The notes beneath the pieces are model-generated. The model worked only from the letters and a program-made list of their open reading frames with translations, was not told the origin of the DNA and did not search any database. 64,000 bases of DNA from Neisseria mucosa (lineage in GTDB: Bacteria; Pseudomonadota; Gammaproteobacteria; Burkholderiales; Neisseriaceae), in contig CP028150.1 of assembly GCA_003028315.1 (NCBI GenBank), forward strand, positions 1,054,001 to 1,118,000, read 5' to 3'. Shown one piece after another: positions 23,968 to 34,868 of this stretch. How positions within the stretch are numbered: position 1 is the stretch's first letter; the number at the start of each line of letters is the position of its first letter. A program made the translations under genes and the position numbers.

Positions 23968-24152
23968 CATCACAGCCCTCTCATCAAATGTATCTTGAAA
24001 AATAGTTACCTTATCCTCGTTTGTAGTGAGAATACATCGCCAACCTAATCAATAATTTCAAATCGTAAAAATTATTCTCTTTGAACTTGGCAAGGCAACG
24101 TCCTACTTGTTAAACCCGCCATAAACTCATTTACTTGGGATATACATAAATC
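23968..24152. other. Intergenic stretch, nothing recognised
   Basis: About 185 bases between two hairpins at the convergent ends of hpnC and the Sel1 gene. I see no gene or regulatory signal. Confidence 0.5.
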
Positions 24153-24192
24153 AAACGTTGTCTGAAAGCCTGACGGTTTTCAGACAACGTTT
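24153..24192 (-). terminator. Terminator of the Sel1 gene with variant DUS arms
   Basis: The stem AAACGTTGTCTGAAA pairs with TTTCAGACAACGTTT. Both arms carry C-to-T change relative to the usual GTCGTCTGAA, so pairing is kept while the uptake sequence is altered. Confidence 0.8.
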
Positions 24193-24225
24193 AATATATG
24201 ATCTATTGAAACGCCGACATTCGGC

Positions 24226-25635
24226 TTAAGCCACTGCCTGCCGCCATTGCGCCAAAAGCTGCTTCAATACATCAGGCTGATCGTGTCCGTTGCGGATAGC
24301 GGCTTCCAACCATTTACACGCTTCATCTGCATCATGCGCTATGCCCGTTCCGTTAAAATAAAGGCAGGCAAGATTGTATTGCGCCATTGCATCATGGTTT
24401 AGTGCCGCTTTTTCGAACCATTCTGCCGCCTTGGCATAATTCTGTGCCGTACCGTGTCCGTTGTAATACATCATGCCCAAATTGGTCTGCGCCTTCCCAT
24501 GACCCAATAAAGCCGAACGTTCATACAGCCTCAACGCTTCCGAATGATCGGGATGGCGGTTCAAACCATAATGCGCGGCAAACGCCTGCTGATAAAGTTG
24601 CTCTGCTTCCTGCTTCTTCAAAGCTTTTTCTTTTGCTTCAGCATATTCCTCAGACTTATTGCCCAAGGCAATATCGGCAAGTAGTTTCTGATGTGCCTGC
24701 ATATTTCCTTTATCCGCTGCCTGACGGTAATAGCGCCGTGCCTTCATAGGGTCGGGAAGCACACCCAGACCATAACGGTAAATATCGCCCAAAATCCTTA
24801 AGGCTTCGGAATGCTGCTGTGCAGCCGCTTTTTCCGCATACGCATGAGCCTTGCCGGTATTGCGTTCCACCCATTTTCCCAATAGGTAAATTTCTGCCAA
24901 TCTTACCTGTGCGTCGCTGCTGCCTCCTCTTGCCGCAGCCTTCAAACGGTGTATGGCCTCTATCGGATCAGTTTCCAGCAGTAAATCCGCCAACATGGTT
25001 TGTGCGGCAGCAATCCCGCTATCAGCTGCATGGCGCAGATGAACGACGGCAAGCTGCTTGTTCGGTTCGGTTCCCTGTCCCAATTTATATTGCAATCCAA
25101 GCTGCCAATGTGCTGCAGGAAAATCTTGCTCCGCAGCTTGTCGGTAAAACAAATGTGCCTGAGCAAAATCGGGAGGCGAGGCATATTGATGGTGTTGCGC
25201 TAAAAAGTATAATGCCTGCGGATGATGCTGAGCGGCAGCCATGTACGCCCATTGCAACGCCTCTTCATGCCGCCCACCGTCATGCAAACTCCGCATCAGT
25301 TTAAGCTGGGCATGGATAATACCTTCTTCAGCCAGCTCCTTGTAAGCCGCCATCAATGTATTGAAAGGCATGCCTTGTGATTCTTGAATCTGGAGCAGAT
25401 TGTATCGAGCATAAGGATGCCCGCTTCCCGCCGCCTGCTGCATCAGTCTGATACCTGCCTGCCTATCCGCCGAAATCCCTAAGCCCTGCAACAGACAGCC
25501 TGCAAGTTGAAATGCGGATTCCGCATGCCCGGCTTGCGCAGCCTGACGCAACAAAGGAACGGCTGCTTCAAAATCAGGAGGTGTCCTAGCCAAATGTGAA
25601 ATTGCTTCCCTGTAAAATGTGTCAGCGGTATTCAT
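24226..25635 (-). CDS. Sel1-repeat (TPR-like) protein
   Basis: The 469-residue protein consists almost entirely of Sel1-like repeats of about 36 residues. Examples are GHAESAFQLAGCLLQGLGISADRQAGIRLMQQAA, SDAQVRLAEIYLLGKWVERNTGKAHAYAEKAA and GKAQTNLGMMYYNGHGTAQNYAKAAEWFEKAA. A more charged linker lies near residues 320-345. No signal peptide is seen. Sel1 proteins are protein-interaction scaffolds. The specific role is unknown. It is transcribed away from the divergent ratA gene. Confidence 0.9.
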   Translation of the reverse strand: MNTADTFYREAISHLARTPPDFEAAVPLLRQAAQAGHAESAFQLAGCLLQGLGISADRQAGIRLMQQAAGSGHPYARYNLLQIQESQGMPFNTLMAAYKELAEEGIIHAQLKLMRSLHDGGRHEEALQWAYMAAAQHHPQALYFLAQHHQYASPPDFAQAHLFYRQAAEQDFPAAHWQLGLQYKLGQGTEPNKQLAVVHLRHAADSGIAAAQTMLADLLLETDPIEAIHRLKAAARGGSSDAQVRLAEIYLLGKWVERNTGKAHAYAEKAAAQQHSEALRILGDIYRYGLGVLPDPMKARRYYRQAADKGNMQAHQKLLADIALGNKSEEYAEAKEKALKKQEAEQLYQQAFAAHYGLNRHPDHSEALRLYERSALLGHGKAQTNLGMMYYNGHGTAQNYAKAAEWFEKAALNHDAMAQYNLACLYFNGTGIAHDADEACKWLEAAIRNGHDQPDVLKQLLAQWRQAVA

Positions 25636-25862
25636 TTTTATAATCCGATTTATCTAAAATGCGCCGGATAATTAATTTTTCTTGTTTTATGCTATACAAA
25701 CCAACCGGCGGCCAAGTCGCGCAAGTTTATCAGAATTTTGCCCCCTTGTTTATTCTATTATAATAATTCTTTTATTCTCAAATATATAATACGGTAAAGT
25801 GTCGTCTGAAAAAGACGGTAAACTCGTTTATAATACGATTTTTCTTTCAGGCCGTTTTAACC

Positions 25863-26294
25863 ATGAAAAAGGTTGAAAAAAACGTATTGGTGCTGCACAG
25901 CGCAAAACAGATGTTCGACTTGGTCGATAAAGTTGAGGACTATCCAAACTTTCTCCCATGGTACAGTAAAACCGAAGTCATAGAGCGCAAAGATAAGGAA
26001 CTCAAAGCGCGGCTGTTCATGGACTATATGGGTGTGCGTCAATCTTTTGCGACACACAACCACAACATTCCCGGCTCGGAAATCCGTATGGACTTGCTGG
26101 AAGGCCCTTTCAAAACCTTGCGCGGTACATGGAAGTTTATCGATTTGGGCGGTGATATGTGTAAAATCGAATTTCGTTTGGAATATGATTTTTCCAATAT
26201 GCTGCTTTCTACCGTCATTTCCCCCGTATTCAACCACCTCTCCGGTACGCTGGTCGATGCATTCGTCAAAGAGGCAGACAGACGCTATGCTTGA
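25863..26294 (+). CDS. ratA: RatA / COQ10-like START-domain protein
   Basis: The 143-residue protein spans a single START/polyketide-cyclase domain: VEKNVLVLHSAKQMFDLVDKVEDYPNFLPWYSKTEV, GPFKTLRGTWKFIDL, and the C-terminal helix FNHLSGTLVDAFVKEADRRYA. E. coli RatA was described as a ribosome-association toxin, while mitochondrial COQ10 homologues bind ubiquinone, and the latter role is now often preferred. Its stop overlaps the start of the RnfH-like gene by 8 bases, the usual gene pair. Confidence 0.9.
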   Translation: MKKVEKNVLVLHSAKQMFDLVDKVEDYPNFLPWYSKTEVIERKDKELKARLFMDYMGVRQSFATHNHNIPGSEIRMDLLEGPFKTLRGTWKFIDLGGDMCKIEFRLEYDFSNMLLSTVISPVFNHLSGTLVDAFVKEADRRYA

Positions 26295-26562
26295 AATCGA
26301 AATTGTTTACGGAACGGCTGAAAAACAGATATTGCGCTCAATCCGTATTGAGCAAGGAGCAACCGCAAGGACGGCTGTGCGTCAAAGCGGCTTGGATAAA
26401 GATTTTCCTGAATTGGATTTGAATGCGGCCCCTTTGGGTATTTTTGGGAAAAGAGTCAAAGATGACGTTTTGTTGCGCGACCGAGACCGTATCGAGATAT
26501 ACCGCCCTTTACTGATTGACCCGAAAGAAGCAAGACGCAAACGGGTCGGTAAAACCAAATAA
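26287..26562 (+). CDS. RnfH/RatB-family ubiquitin-fold protein
   Basis: The 91-residue small protein belongs to the RnfH family: EIEIVYGTAEKQILRSIRIEQGATARTAVRQSG, PLGIFGKRVKDDVLLRDRDRIEIYRPL and DPKEARRKR. It has a beta-grasp fold. The start ATG at 26287 lies inside ratA and is favoured because the family begins here. Translational coupling to ratA is likely. Its function is poorly defined. Confidence 0.88.
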   Translation: MLEIEIVYGTAEKQILRSIRIEQGATARTAVRQSGLDKDFPELDLNAAPLGIFGKRVKDDVLLRDRDRIEIYRPLLIDPKEARRKRVGKTK

Positions 26563-26571
26563 AATGCTTGA

Positions 26572-26613
26572 AAAGGTCGTCTGAAAACCGTTTGCTGTTT
26601 TCAGACGACCTCT
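26572..26613 (+). terminator. Inverted-DUS terminator between rnfH and pth
   Basis: Inverted AGGTCGTCTGAAAAC arms about 10 bases after the rnfH stop and 16 bases before pth. Confidence 0.8.
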
Positions 26614-26628
26614 CTTTGAGGAAACACA

Positions 26629-27207
26629 ATGTCAAATAAAATCAAAATGATTGTAGGACTGGGAAATCCCGGTTCGGAATACGAACAAACGCGCCACAAT
26701 GCCGGATTCTGGTTTATCGACGAATTGGCATGGCAATATAAAGCTACTTTAAAAGAAGAAAAAAAATTCTTCGGCTCAGTAGCCCGCATCAGCATATCCG
26801 GCTCAGACTTATGGCTTTTAAAACCTTCAACATTTATGAACCGCTCCGGTCAGGCAGTAGCCGCGCTGGCGCAATTCTACAAAATCAAGCCTGAAGAAAT
26901 CCTGGTCGTCCATGACGAACTGGATATACCGTGCGGCAGGATAAAATTTAAATTGGGTGGGGGAAACGGCGGTCATAACGGCTTAAAAGACATTCAGGCA
27001 CGCTTGGGAACGCCTGATTTTTACCGCCTGCGCTTGGGTATCGATCATCCGGGAGACCGAAATCTGGTTGTCGGCTATGTCCTGAATAAACCCAGCCCGG
27101 AACACAGGCAGCAAATTGATGAAGCCATCAATAAATCATTAAAAGCCGTTCCCATGCTGTTAGCCGGAGAATGGGAAGAAGCCGTACGTTTTTTACACAG
27201 CAAATAA
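26629..27207 (+). CDS. pth: Peptidyl-tRNA hydrolase
   Basis: Pth recycles peptidyl-tRNA released from stalled ribosomes. The 192-residue length is normal. Catalytic and binding residues are visible: Asn13 in VGLGNPGSEYEQTRHNAGF, His23, Asn71 in FMNRSG, and Asp96 in VVHDELDIP, plus the GGGNGGHNGLKDI loop. Two small genes follow closely on the same strand (28 bases, then an ATGA overlap), forming a likely operon. Confidence 0.97.
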   Translation: MSNKIKMIVGLGNPGSEYEQTRHNAGFWFIDELAWQYKATLKEEKKFFGSVARISISGSDLWLLKPSTFMNRSGQAVAALAQFYKIKPEEILVVHDELDIPCGRIKFKLGGGNGGHNGLKDIQARLGTPDFYRLRLGIDHPGDRNLVVGYVLNKPSPEHRQQIDEAINKSLKAVPMLLAGEWEEAVRFLHSK

Positions 27208-27234
27208 ATTTCAGACGACCTTTGGGAGCAAACA

Positions 27235-27441
27235 ATGAATGAGCTTCTAGAATTAATTCAAACAGAATCTGTCGGAACGGTAGAAGAAACACTGGACTTT
27301 TTCTTATACGAATGCAGCTTGGACGAAGCACCGACCATTGAAGAAGTCAAACTATGGCGTGATGAACTGGACAAACGGGGGGATAAATTTATCCGTTTGT
27401 CCGCCATCTGCCAAAAATGGCTGGATGAGGAAACACAATGA
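27235..27441 (+). CDS. Small acidic conserved-looking protein, unknown
   Basis: The 68-residue, strongly acidic, helical protein (MNELLELIQTESVGTVEETL, ending KWLDEETQ) has no signal peptide or recognised domain. It lies 28 bases after pth behind a DUS-containing leader (TTTCAGACGACC, then GGGAG ribosome binding site), and its stop overlaps the start of the VanZ-like gene, supporting a real gene. Confidence 0.7.
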   Translation: MNELLELIQTESVGTVEETLDFFLYECSLDEAPTIEEVKLWRDELDKRGDKFIRLSAICQKWLDEETQ

Positions 27442-27821
27442 AACTGCCTTTGAATAAGTTTACCTTGTTAGCAGCAGCTTGGTTTGCAGCAAGTATTTAC
27501 GCATTACTTTTCAAAGAGTCCGGCAATGCGCCCCCTCCCTTTCCCAATTTCGACAAGGTTGCCCATTTCATTACGTTCTTTGCACAAACATGGTTAATAG
27601 CCAAAATCTTTTTAGCCGAGCAAAAACACGTGCCTTATAAAAAACTATTGATATTCGCCTTATTGTTTGCCTTCTTTAGCGAATGGGCTCAAGCAACGTT
27701 TACAACGACAAGGGAAGGCTCACTTGGAGACGGAATAGCAGATATGCTTGGCACAATGGCTGCCTTATGGTTTGCCAAAAAGGTAGAGACTGCAAAATTA
27801 CAGAATCAAAAGCCTATCTGA
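27438..27821 (+). CDS. VanZ-like membrane protein
   Basis: The 127-residue protein has about four hydrophobic helices with the VanZ-like pattern: FPNFDKVAHFITFFAQTWL, where Asp-Lys-x-x-His precedes helix 2, and EWAQATFTTTREGSLGDGIADMLGTMAALWFA, with the conserved Glu, Arg and Asp. VanZ homologues affect teicoplanin resistance in enterococci, but the role of the family elsewhere is unknown. It overlaps the preceding gene by 4 bases. Confidence 0.8.
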   Translation: MKLPLNKFTLLAAAWFAASIYALLFKESGNAPPPFPNFDKVAHFITFFAQTWLIAKIFLAEQKHVPYKKLLIFALLFAFFSEWAQATFTTTREGSLGDGIADMLGTMAALWFAKKVETAKLQNQKPI

Positions 27822-27866
27822 TGCCATATTCGAATACTGAAAACTTCTTAGGCAGTCTATAAAATA

Positions 27867-27901
27867 AAAAACCGATTCCCCATATGGAATCGGTTTTTTA
27901 C
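27867..27901. terminator. Bidirectional terminator between vanZ-like gene and HU
   Basis: A perfect stem AAAAAACCGATTCC / GGAATCGGTTTTTT with A and T tails on both sides, placed between two convergent genes. Confidence 0.92.
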
Positions 27902-27910
27902 AAGGGAAAA

Positions 27911-28180
27911 TTACAGGGCATCTTTCAATGCTTTACCGGCACGGAATTTAGGAGTTTTAGCAGCAGCGATGGTCAGAGGCTCGCCGGTTTTAGGGTTGCG
28001 GCCTTGACGTTCTGCGCGTTCGCCAACGTAGAAAGTACCGAAACCGACCAGAGTTACGGTGTCGCCTTTTTTCAGAGCGTTGGTTACAGCATTGGTAGTG
28101 GCATCCAGAGCTTTTTGGGCGGCAGCTTTAGAAATGCCGGCTTCTTGAGCAATTGCTTCGATCAATTCAGACTTATTCAC
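27911..28180 (-). CDS. hup: DNA-binding protein HU
   Basis: The 89-residue protein is a typical HU. MNKSELIEAIAQEAGISKAAAQKALDA is the helical dimer part. TLVGFGTFYVGERAERQGRNPKTGEPLTI contains the DNA-bending arm with the GRNPKTGE tip. The ending PKFRAGKALKDAL is standard. It bends and compacts DNA. Which HU paralogue it is cannot be told from sequence alone, but its position downstream of lon matches hupB in many proteobacteria. Confidence 0.96.
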   Translation of the reverse strand: MNKSELIEAIAQEAGISKAAAQKALDATTNAVTNALKKGDTVTLVGFGTFYVGERAERQGRNPKTGEPLTIAAAKTPKFRAGKALKDAL

Positions 28181-28364
28181 AATCAGTCCCTTCCTATCGT
28201 TGAAAATAATGAAATGCCCGAATACTCGGGGCTTCGTACTTTTGAGTACCTTTGCGCTTTATAGCAATTCTGAAAATACCGTGTCAAGCAAAAAATGCGG
28301 AATTGCCCTATTTTACAGGCTTTCAAGGCAAACCCGCATCTTTTGCAACACATTTTTTACAAAA

Positions 28365-30827
28365 TCAGTGTTTGGTCGCTTTCGCCCTTGACTTAGGCTT
28401 GGAGGCTTCAACCTGCGCCTCTTCGGTACTTAAAGGCGCAACCCAAGGTGTCGGCTGGCTTTCCAAGCCCAAAGCGAGGACTTCGTCTATCCATTTGACC
28501 GGATGGATGGTCAGGCCGGTTTTCACGTTTTCAGGGATTTCTTCCAAGTCTTTGACGTTGTCTTTCGGAATCAGGACGTGTTTGATGCCGCCGCGCAAGG
28601 CAGCCAACAGTTTTTCCTTCAAACCGCCGATTGGCAAAACTTCGCCGCGCAGGGTGATTTCGCCTGTCATTGCCACATCGGCGCGCACCGGAATTTTGGT
28701 AAAGGCAGATACCATCGCCAAGGTCATGGCGATACCTGCGCTCGGGCCGTCTTTCGGCGTTGCACCTTCGGGAACGTGAACATGGATGTCTTTTTTCTCG
28801 TAAAAATCAGGAGCCAAACCCACTGATTCTGCACGGGAACGGACAACAGACCATGCCGCGGACACAGATTCCTTCATCACGTCGCCCAACTGGCCGGTAC
28901 ACTGGATCACGCCCTTGCCCGGCAACGCCACGGCTTCGACAGTCAGCAATTCGCCGCCGACTTCCGTCCACGCCAAACCGGTAACCTGTCCGATACGGTT
29001 TTCACTTTCGGCAACGCCGTAATCGAAGCGGCGCACGCCCAAGTAGTCATGCAGGTTTTTCTCATTGACTTTAACCGCCTTAGGCTTGGCTTTGCTGGTT
29101 TTTTTGGTTTCAGACGACCTCTTCTTATCTTCGTTCAAGGTAATCTGCATCACCACCTTGCGGCAGATTTTAGCAATCTCGCGATCGAGCGAACGCACAC
29201 CGGCTTCACGGGTGTAATAACGGATGATATCGCGTACCGCACTTTCTTCGACGACCAATTCGCCTTCTTTCACGCCGTTGCGTTTCATTTGTTTCGGCAC
29301 GAGATACTGCATGGCGATATTGATTTTCTCGTCTTCGGTATAGCCGGACAAACGGATGATTTCCATGCGGTCGAGCAACGGAGTCGGGATGTTCAAGCTA
29401 TTAGATGTGGCGATAAACATCACATCGCTCAAGTCGTAATCCACTTCCGCATAATGATCGGCAAACTTGTTGTTTTGCTCAGGATCGAGCACCTCAAGCA
29501 ACGCGCTGGCGGGATCGCCTCGGAAGTCGCTGCCCAATTTGTCGATTTCGTCGAGCAGGAACAGCGGATTCTTCACGCCTGCTTTAGCCATGTTTTGCAG
29601 GATTTTGCCGGGCATAGAGCCGATATAGGTACGGCGGTGGCCGCGGATTTCGCTTTCGTCGCGCACGCCGCCCAAAGCCATGCGGACGTATTGGCGGCCT
29701 GTTGCTTTGGCAATGGATTCGCCCAAAGAGGTTTTACCCACCCCCGGAGGACCGACCAAACACAGAATCGGACCTTTGAGTTTGTCCATACGTTTTTGGA
29801 CGGCGAGGTATTCCAAAATCCGTTCTTTGACTTTTTCCAAGCCATAGTGGTCGGCGTTCAACACCAAATCGGCTTTGGCGATGTCTTTGCTGACACGGGA
29901 TTTTTTCTTCCACGGCAGCTCAAGCAAAGTATCGATGTAGTTGCGTACCACGGTGGATTCCGCAGACATAGGCGGCATCATTTTGAGTTTTTTCAGTTCA
30001 GACAGACATTTCTCTTCGGCTTCTTTGGTCATGCCCGCTTCTTTGATTTTTGCTTCCAACGCATCCAATTCGCCGCGTTCGTCTTCTTCGCCCAATTCTT
30101 TCTGAATCGCTTTCACTTGCTCGTTCAGATAATACTCGCGCTGGGATTTTTCCATCTGGCGTTTGACGCGGCCGCGGATGCGTTTTTCGACCTGCATGAT
30201 GTCCAGTTCGGATTCCAACTGGGCAAGCAGAAACTCCATACGGCCGATAATGCCGAAGGTTTCCAAAATCTGCTGACGCTGCTCCAGTTTCAACTGCAAA
30301 TGCGCCGCAATCGTGTCCACCAAACGGCTGTTATCATCGATACCGTTGATGGTATTGATGATTTCGGCAGGGATTTTTTTATTTAACTTGGCGTATTGGT
30401 CAAACTGGGTAAGCAGCGTGCGACGAATGGCTTCAATATCGGGATTGTCCGCATCCGCATACTCGTTGACAGCTTCAACATGTGACAGGAACAACCCGCC
30501 GCTCTCTTCAATGGTCAACACCCTGCCGCGCCGGATACCTTCGACCAACACTTTTACCGTGCCGTCAGGCAGCTTCAACACCTGCAAAACCTGCGCGACC
30601 GTACCCGTACGGTGCAAATCGGACGCAGTCGGATCTTCGGTGTTCGGGTCGATTTGCGCCAGCAAAAATACCGGATCGTCATTCGCCATTGCCGCTTCCA
30701 ATGCCGCAATGGATTTCGGGCGGCCCACAAACAGCGGCAACACCATGTGCGGATAAACGACGACATCGCGTAAAGGCAAGGTTGCCAGTGCGCTGTATTC
30801 CTCAAAATGTTTTTCTTTTGTCGGCAT
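28365..30827 (-). CDS. lon: ATP-dependent protease Lon
   Basis: The 820-residue protein shows the full architecture: N-terminal substrate domain (LATLPLRDVVVYPHMVLPLFVGR), AAA+ module with Walker A GPPGVGKTS at 359-367 and LDEIDK Walker B, and the protease domain with Ser696 in PKDGPSAGIAM and Lys739 in GGLKEKLLAALRGG. A Lys/Ser-rich linker (about 567-590) between AAA+ and protease parts contains an in-frame uptake sequence read as RSSETKK. A heat-shock-type promoter is visible upstream. HU follows on the same strand. Confidence 0.97.
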   Translation of the reverse strand: MPTKEKHFEEYSALATLPLRDVVVYPHMVLPLFVGRPKSIAALEAAMANDDPVFLLAQIDPNTEDPTASDLHRTGTVAQVLQVLKLPDGTVKVLVEGIRRGRVLTIEESGGLFLSHVEAVNEYADADNPDIEAIRRTLLTQFDQYAKLNKKIPAEIINTINGIDDNSRLVDTIAAHLQLKLEQRQQILETFGIIGRMEFLLAQLESELDIMQVEKRIRGRVKRQMEKSQREYYLNEQVKAIQKELGEEDERGELDALEAKIKEAGMTKEAEEKCLSELKKLKMMPPMSAESTVVRNYIDTLLELPWKKKSRVSKDIAKADLVLNADHYGLEKVKERILEYLAVQKRMDKLKGPILCLVGPPGVGKTSLGESIAKATGRQYVRMALGGVRDESEIRGHRRTYIGSMPGKILQNMAKAGVKNPLFLLDEIDKLGSDFRGDPASALLEVLDPEQNNKFADHYAEVDYDLSDVMFIATSNSLNIPTPLLDRMEIIRLSGYTEDEKINIAMQYLVPKQMKRNGVKEGELVVEESAVRDIIRYYTREAGVRSLDREIAKICRKVVMQITLNEDKKRSSETKKTSKAKPKAVKVNEKNLHDYLGVRRFDYGVAESENRIGQVTGLAWTEVGGELLTVEAVALPGKGVIQCTGQLGDVMKESVSAAWSVVRSRAESVGLAPDFYEKKDIHVHVPEGATPKDGPSAGIAMTLAMVSAFTKIPVRADVAMTGEITLRGEVLPIGGLKEKLLAALRGGIKHVLIPKDNVKDLEEIPENVKTGLTIHPVKWIDEVLALGLESQPTPWVAPLSTEEAQVEASKPKSRAKATKH

Positions 30828-30865
30828 ATTGTTCTCTACTTGGTAATAAATTCGGAATGTGGCCT

Positions 30866-30893
30866 AAATTGGGATGGAAAAGCGTATTTCAAG
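30866..30893 (-). promoter_or_regulatory. Heat-shock (sigma-32-type) promoter of lon
   Basis: On the minus strand CTTGAAA (30893-30887) is followed after 13 bases by CCCAATTT (30873-30866), close to the sigma-32 consensus CTTGAAA-N13-CCCATNT. It ends about 40 bases before the lon start, a plausible leader length. Lon is a heat-shock gene in other proteobacteria. Confidence 0.6.
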
Positions 30894-30960
30894 ACTTGAA
30901 AAAGCCGATGTACGCTTCTATTTTTATCGGCAACTTTTTGCGATAAAATACACGCCGTTC

Positions 30961-30999
30961 GAGGTCGTCTGAAAGGCTGGAACTTTTCAGACGACCTCT
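30961..30999. repeat. Inverted uptake-sequence pair in a divergent promoter region
   Basis: GAGGTCGTCTGAAA and TTTTCAGACGACCTC form a perfect stem between the divergent lon and ybeD-like genes. Neither gene ends here, so it cannot be a simple terminator for them. Confidence 0.8.
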
Positions 31000-31026
31000 C
31001 GGCATACAGCATATCAGGAGTCAGCC

Positions 31027-31293
31027 ATGACCGACCAAACCTCACTCATCGAATTCCCCTGCCAATTCCCCATCAAAGTCATGGGCAACGCGCATCCCGA
31101 ATTTGAAAAAAATATCTTGGAAACCGTCCGCCAGCACGCGCCCGATACCGAACCCCACCACATCACCACCCGCCAGAGCAGCAAGGGCAACTATACCGGC
31201 GCAACCGTCAAAGTAAACGTCGAAAGCAAAGAGCAACTGGACAAAATCTACCGCGCCCTGACCGATCACGAAATGGTGAAAGTGGTGTACTGA
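31027..31293 (+). CDS. YbeD/DUF493-family protein
   Basis: The 88-residue protein matches the YbeD family: SLIEFPCQFPIKVMGN at the start, FEKNILETVRQHAPD, the central RQSSKGNYTGATVKVNVESKEQLDKIYRAL and the end MVKVVY. The fold is ferredoxin-like and resembles regulatory domains. The gene commonly precedes lipB, as here (2-base gap to lipB), which suggests a role linked to lipoate metabolism. Confidence 0.9.
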   Translation: MTDQTSLIEFPCQFPIKVMGNAHPEFEKNILETVRQHAPDTEPHHITTRQSSKGNYTGATVKVNVESKEQLDKIYRALTDHEMVKVVY

Positions 31294-31294
31294 T

Positions 31295-31912
31295 ATGAAA
31301 ATCGTGCAGAAAGGCATGGTCGAGTACCAACCGACTTTCGAAGCCATGAAAGCGTTCAACGCAGCCCGCGACGAACATACCGAAGACGAATTATGGGTGG
31401 TCGAGCATCCGCCCGTCTTCACACAAGGCCTGGCAGGCAAACCGGAACACCTCCTGATCCGCGACGACATACCCGTCGTCCAAATCGACCGGGGCGGACA
31501 AATCACTTATCACGGTCCCGGCCAGTTGGTCATTTACACCATGATCAACTTCAAACGCCGCAAAACCAGCGTCCGCAACATCGTCTCCACGCTTGAAAAC
31601 AGCATCATCGCCACGTTGGCGGAATACGGAATCGAAGCGGCGGCAGACCCGAAACGCCCCGGCGTTTATGTCGGCGAGCGCAAAATCGCCTCACTCGGCT
31701 TGCGCATCAAAGACGGTTCCGTCTATCACGGCCTGGCATTAAACGTAAACATGGACTTAAGCCCGTTTACCCACATCAACCCCTGCGGCTATGCCGGCAT
31801 GGAAATGACACAAATCGCGGATTTTGTCCAACCCTGTCCCACCTTGGACGAGGTTGCACAAAAACTGACCGCACACCTCGAGACACAACTCACACCGAAA
31901 GCGAACAATTAA
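31295..31912 (+). CDS. lipB: Octanoyl-ACP:protein transferase
   Basis: LipB moves octanoate from acyl carrier protein to lipoyl domains. The 205-residue protein has the RGGQITYHGPGQLVIY motif (67-82), Lys130 in GERKIASLGLRI and the catalytic Cys164 in INPCGYAG. It is expressed between the YbeD-like gene and lipA. Its stop overlaps the lipA start by one base (TAATG), so lipB and lipA are coupled. Confidence 0.97.
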   Translation: MKIVQKGMVEYQPTFEAMKAFNAARDEHTEDELWVVEHPPVFTQGLAGKPEHLLIRDDIPVVQIDRGGQITYHGPGQLVIYTMINFKRRKTSVRNIVSTLENSIIATLAEYGIEAAADPKRPGVYVGERKIASLGLRIKDGSVYHGLALNVNMDLSPFTHINPCGYAGMEMTQIADFVQPCPTLDEVAQKLTAHLETQLTPKANN

Positions 31913-32898
31913 TGAGCGAAATCAAAGTTGACGATCCCAAACGCGGCGTCAAACTCAAAGGCGCGGATAAAACCGCCCGAATCCCCATCAAAGTCGTCCC
32001 CCTTCAGGAAAAACTGAAAAAGCCCGAATGGATACGCGCCAAGCTGCCGTCACGTAAATTCTTTGAAATCAAAGACATTTTGCGCGAACAAAAAATGCAC
32101 ACCGTTTGCGAAGAAGCCTCCTGCCCGAACATCGGCGAATGCTTCAGCAAAGGCACAGCGACCTTCATGATTATGGGCGACATTTGTACCCGTCGCTGTC
32201 CGTTCTGCGACGTAGGACACGGCCGCCCGAATATGCTCGACCCCGACGAACCGAAAAACCTCGCAGAATCCGTCAAAGCCATGAACCTGCGTTACGTCGT
32301 CATCACTTCCGTTGACCGCGACGACCTGCGCGACGGCGGCGCACAGCATTTCGCCGACTGCATCAAAGCCATCCGCGAAACCAGTCCGAACACCAAAATC
32401 GAAATCCTCGTTCCCGACTTCCGCGGCCGCTTGGACATCGCGCTGAAAATCCTTGCCGAAACCCCGCCCGACGTGATGAACCACAATTTGGAAACCCATC
32501 CGAGCCTGTACAAAAAAGCCCGTCCGGGTGCCAACTATCAACACTCCCTCGACCTGCTGCGCCGCTACAAAGAAATGATGCCGCACATCCCGACCAAATC
32601 CGGCATCATGGTCGGCTTGGGCGAGACAGACGAAGACGTGCGCGAAATCATGCGCGATATGCGGGCGCACAATATCGAGATGATTACCATCGGCCAGTAC
32701 CTCCAGCCTTCAAACGGACACCTGCCCGTCTTACGCTATGTTACGCCCGACCAGTTCAAAATCTTTGAAAAAGAAGCGTACGAACTAGGCTTCACCAACG
32801 CCGCCATCGGCGCCATGGTCCGCTCAAGCTACCATGCCGACGAGCAGGCTGCCGAAGCATTACGCGAAAGTCATGGTGGCGGTTGCGGTCATCATTGA
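31912..32898 (+). CDS. lipA: Lipoyl synthase
   Basis: LipA is a radical SAM enzyme that inserts two sulfurs into octanoyl groups. The 328-residue protein has the auxiliary cluster cysteines C66, C71 and C77 (VCEEASCPNIGEC), the radical SAM CxxxCxxC at C92, C96 and C99 (CTRRCPFCD), and the late RSSYHADEQA motif that supplies the Ser ligand of the auxiliary cluster. A His-rich tail (GGGCGHH) ends the protein. Confidence 0.97.
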   Translation: MSEIKVDDPKRGVKLKGADKTARIPIKVVPLQEKLKKPEWIRAKLPSRKFFEIKDILREQKMHTVCEEASCPNIGECFSKGTATFMIMGDICTRRCPFCDVGHGRPNMLDPDEPKNLAESVKAMNLRYVVITSVDRDDLRDGGAQHFADCIKAIRETSPNTKIEILVPDFRGRLDIALKILAETPPDVMNHNLETHPSLYKKARPGANYQHSLDLLRRYKEMMPHIPTKSGIMVGLGETDEDVREIMRDMRAHNIEMITIGQYLQPSNGHLPVLRYVTPDQFKIFEKEAYELGFTNAAIGAMVRSSYHADEQAAEALRESHGGGCGHH

Positions 32899-32994
32899 TA
32901 AATGGAAAAGACGTAAGTAATTTTAGTATTGCTTACACTGTTCGCTTTTTTGCATGACTGTTTTAAAAAGCTCTAACAACTTAATCATTTTCTG

Positions 32995-33033
32995 TAAAAA
33001 AGGTCGTCTGAAATTTTCAGACGACCTTTTTTC
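32995..33033. terminator. Bidirectional inverted-DUS terminator between lipA and typA
   Basis: AAAAAAGGTCGTCTGAAA pairs with TTTCAGACGACCTTTTTT, with runs of A and T at both edges, between convergent genes. Confidence 0.92.
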
Positions 33034-33056
33034 ATTTCATCAACAGCCTAGTGGAA

Positions 33057-34868
<1,812 letters not shown>

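Noticed and set aside
29049..30386. 445-codon plus-strand frame opposite lon
   Set aside because: Shadow of lon. It is rich in His, Phe and Gln as expected for the complement of a biased gene, with no domain.
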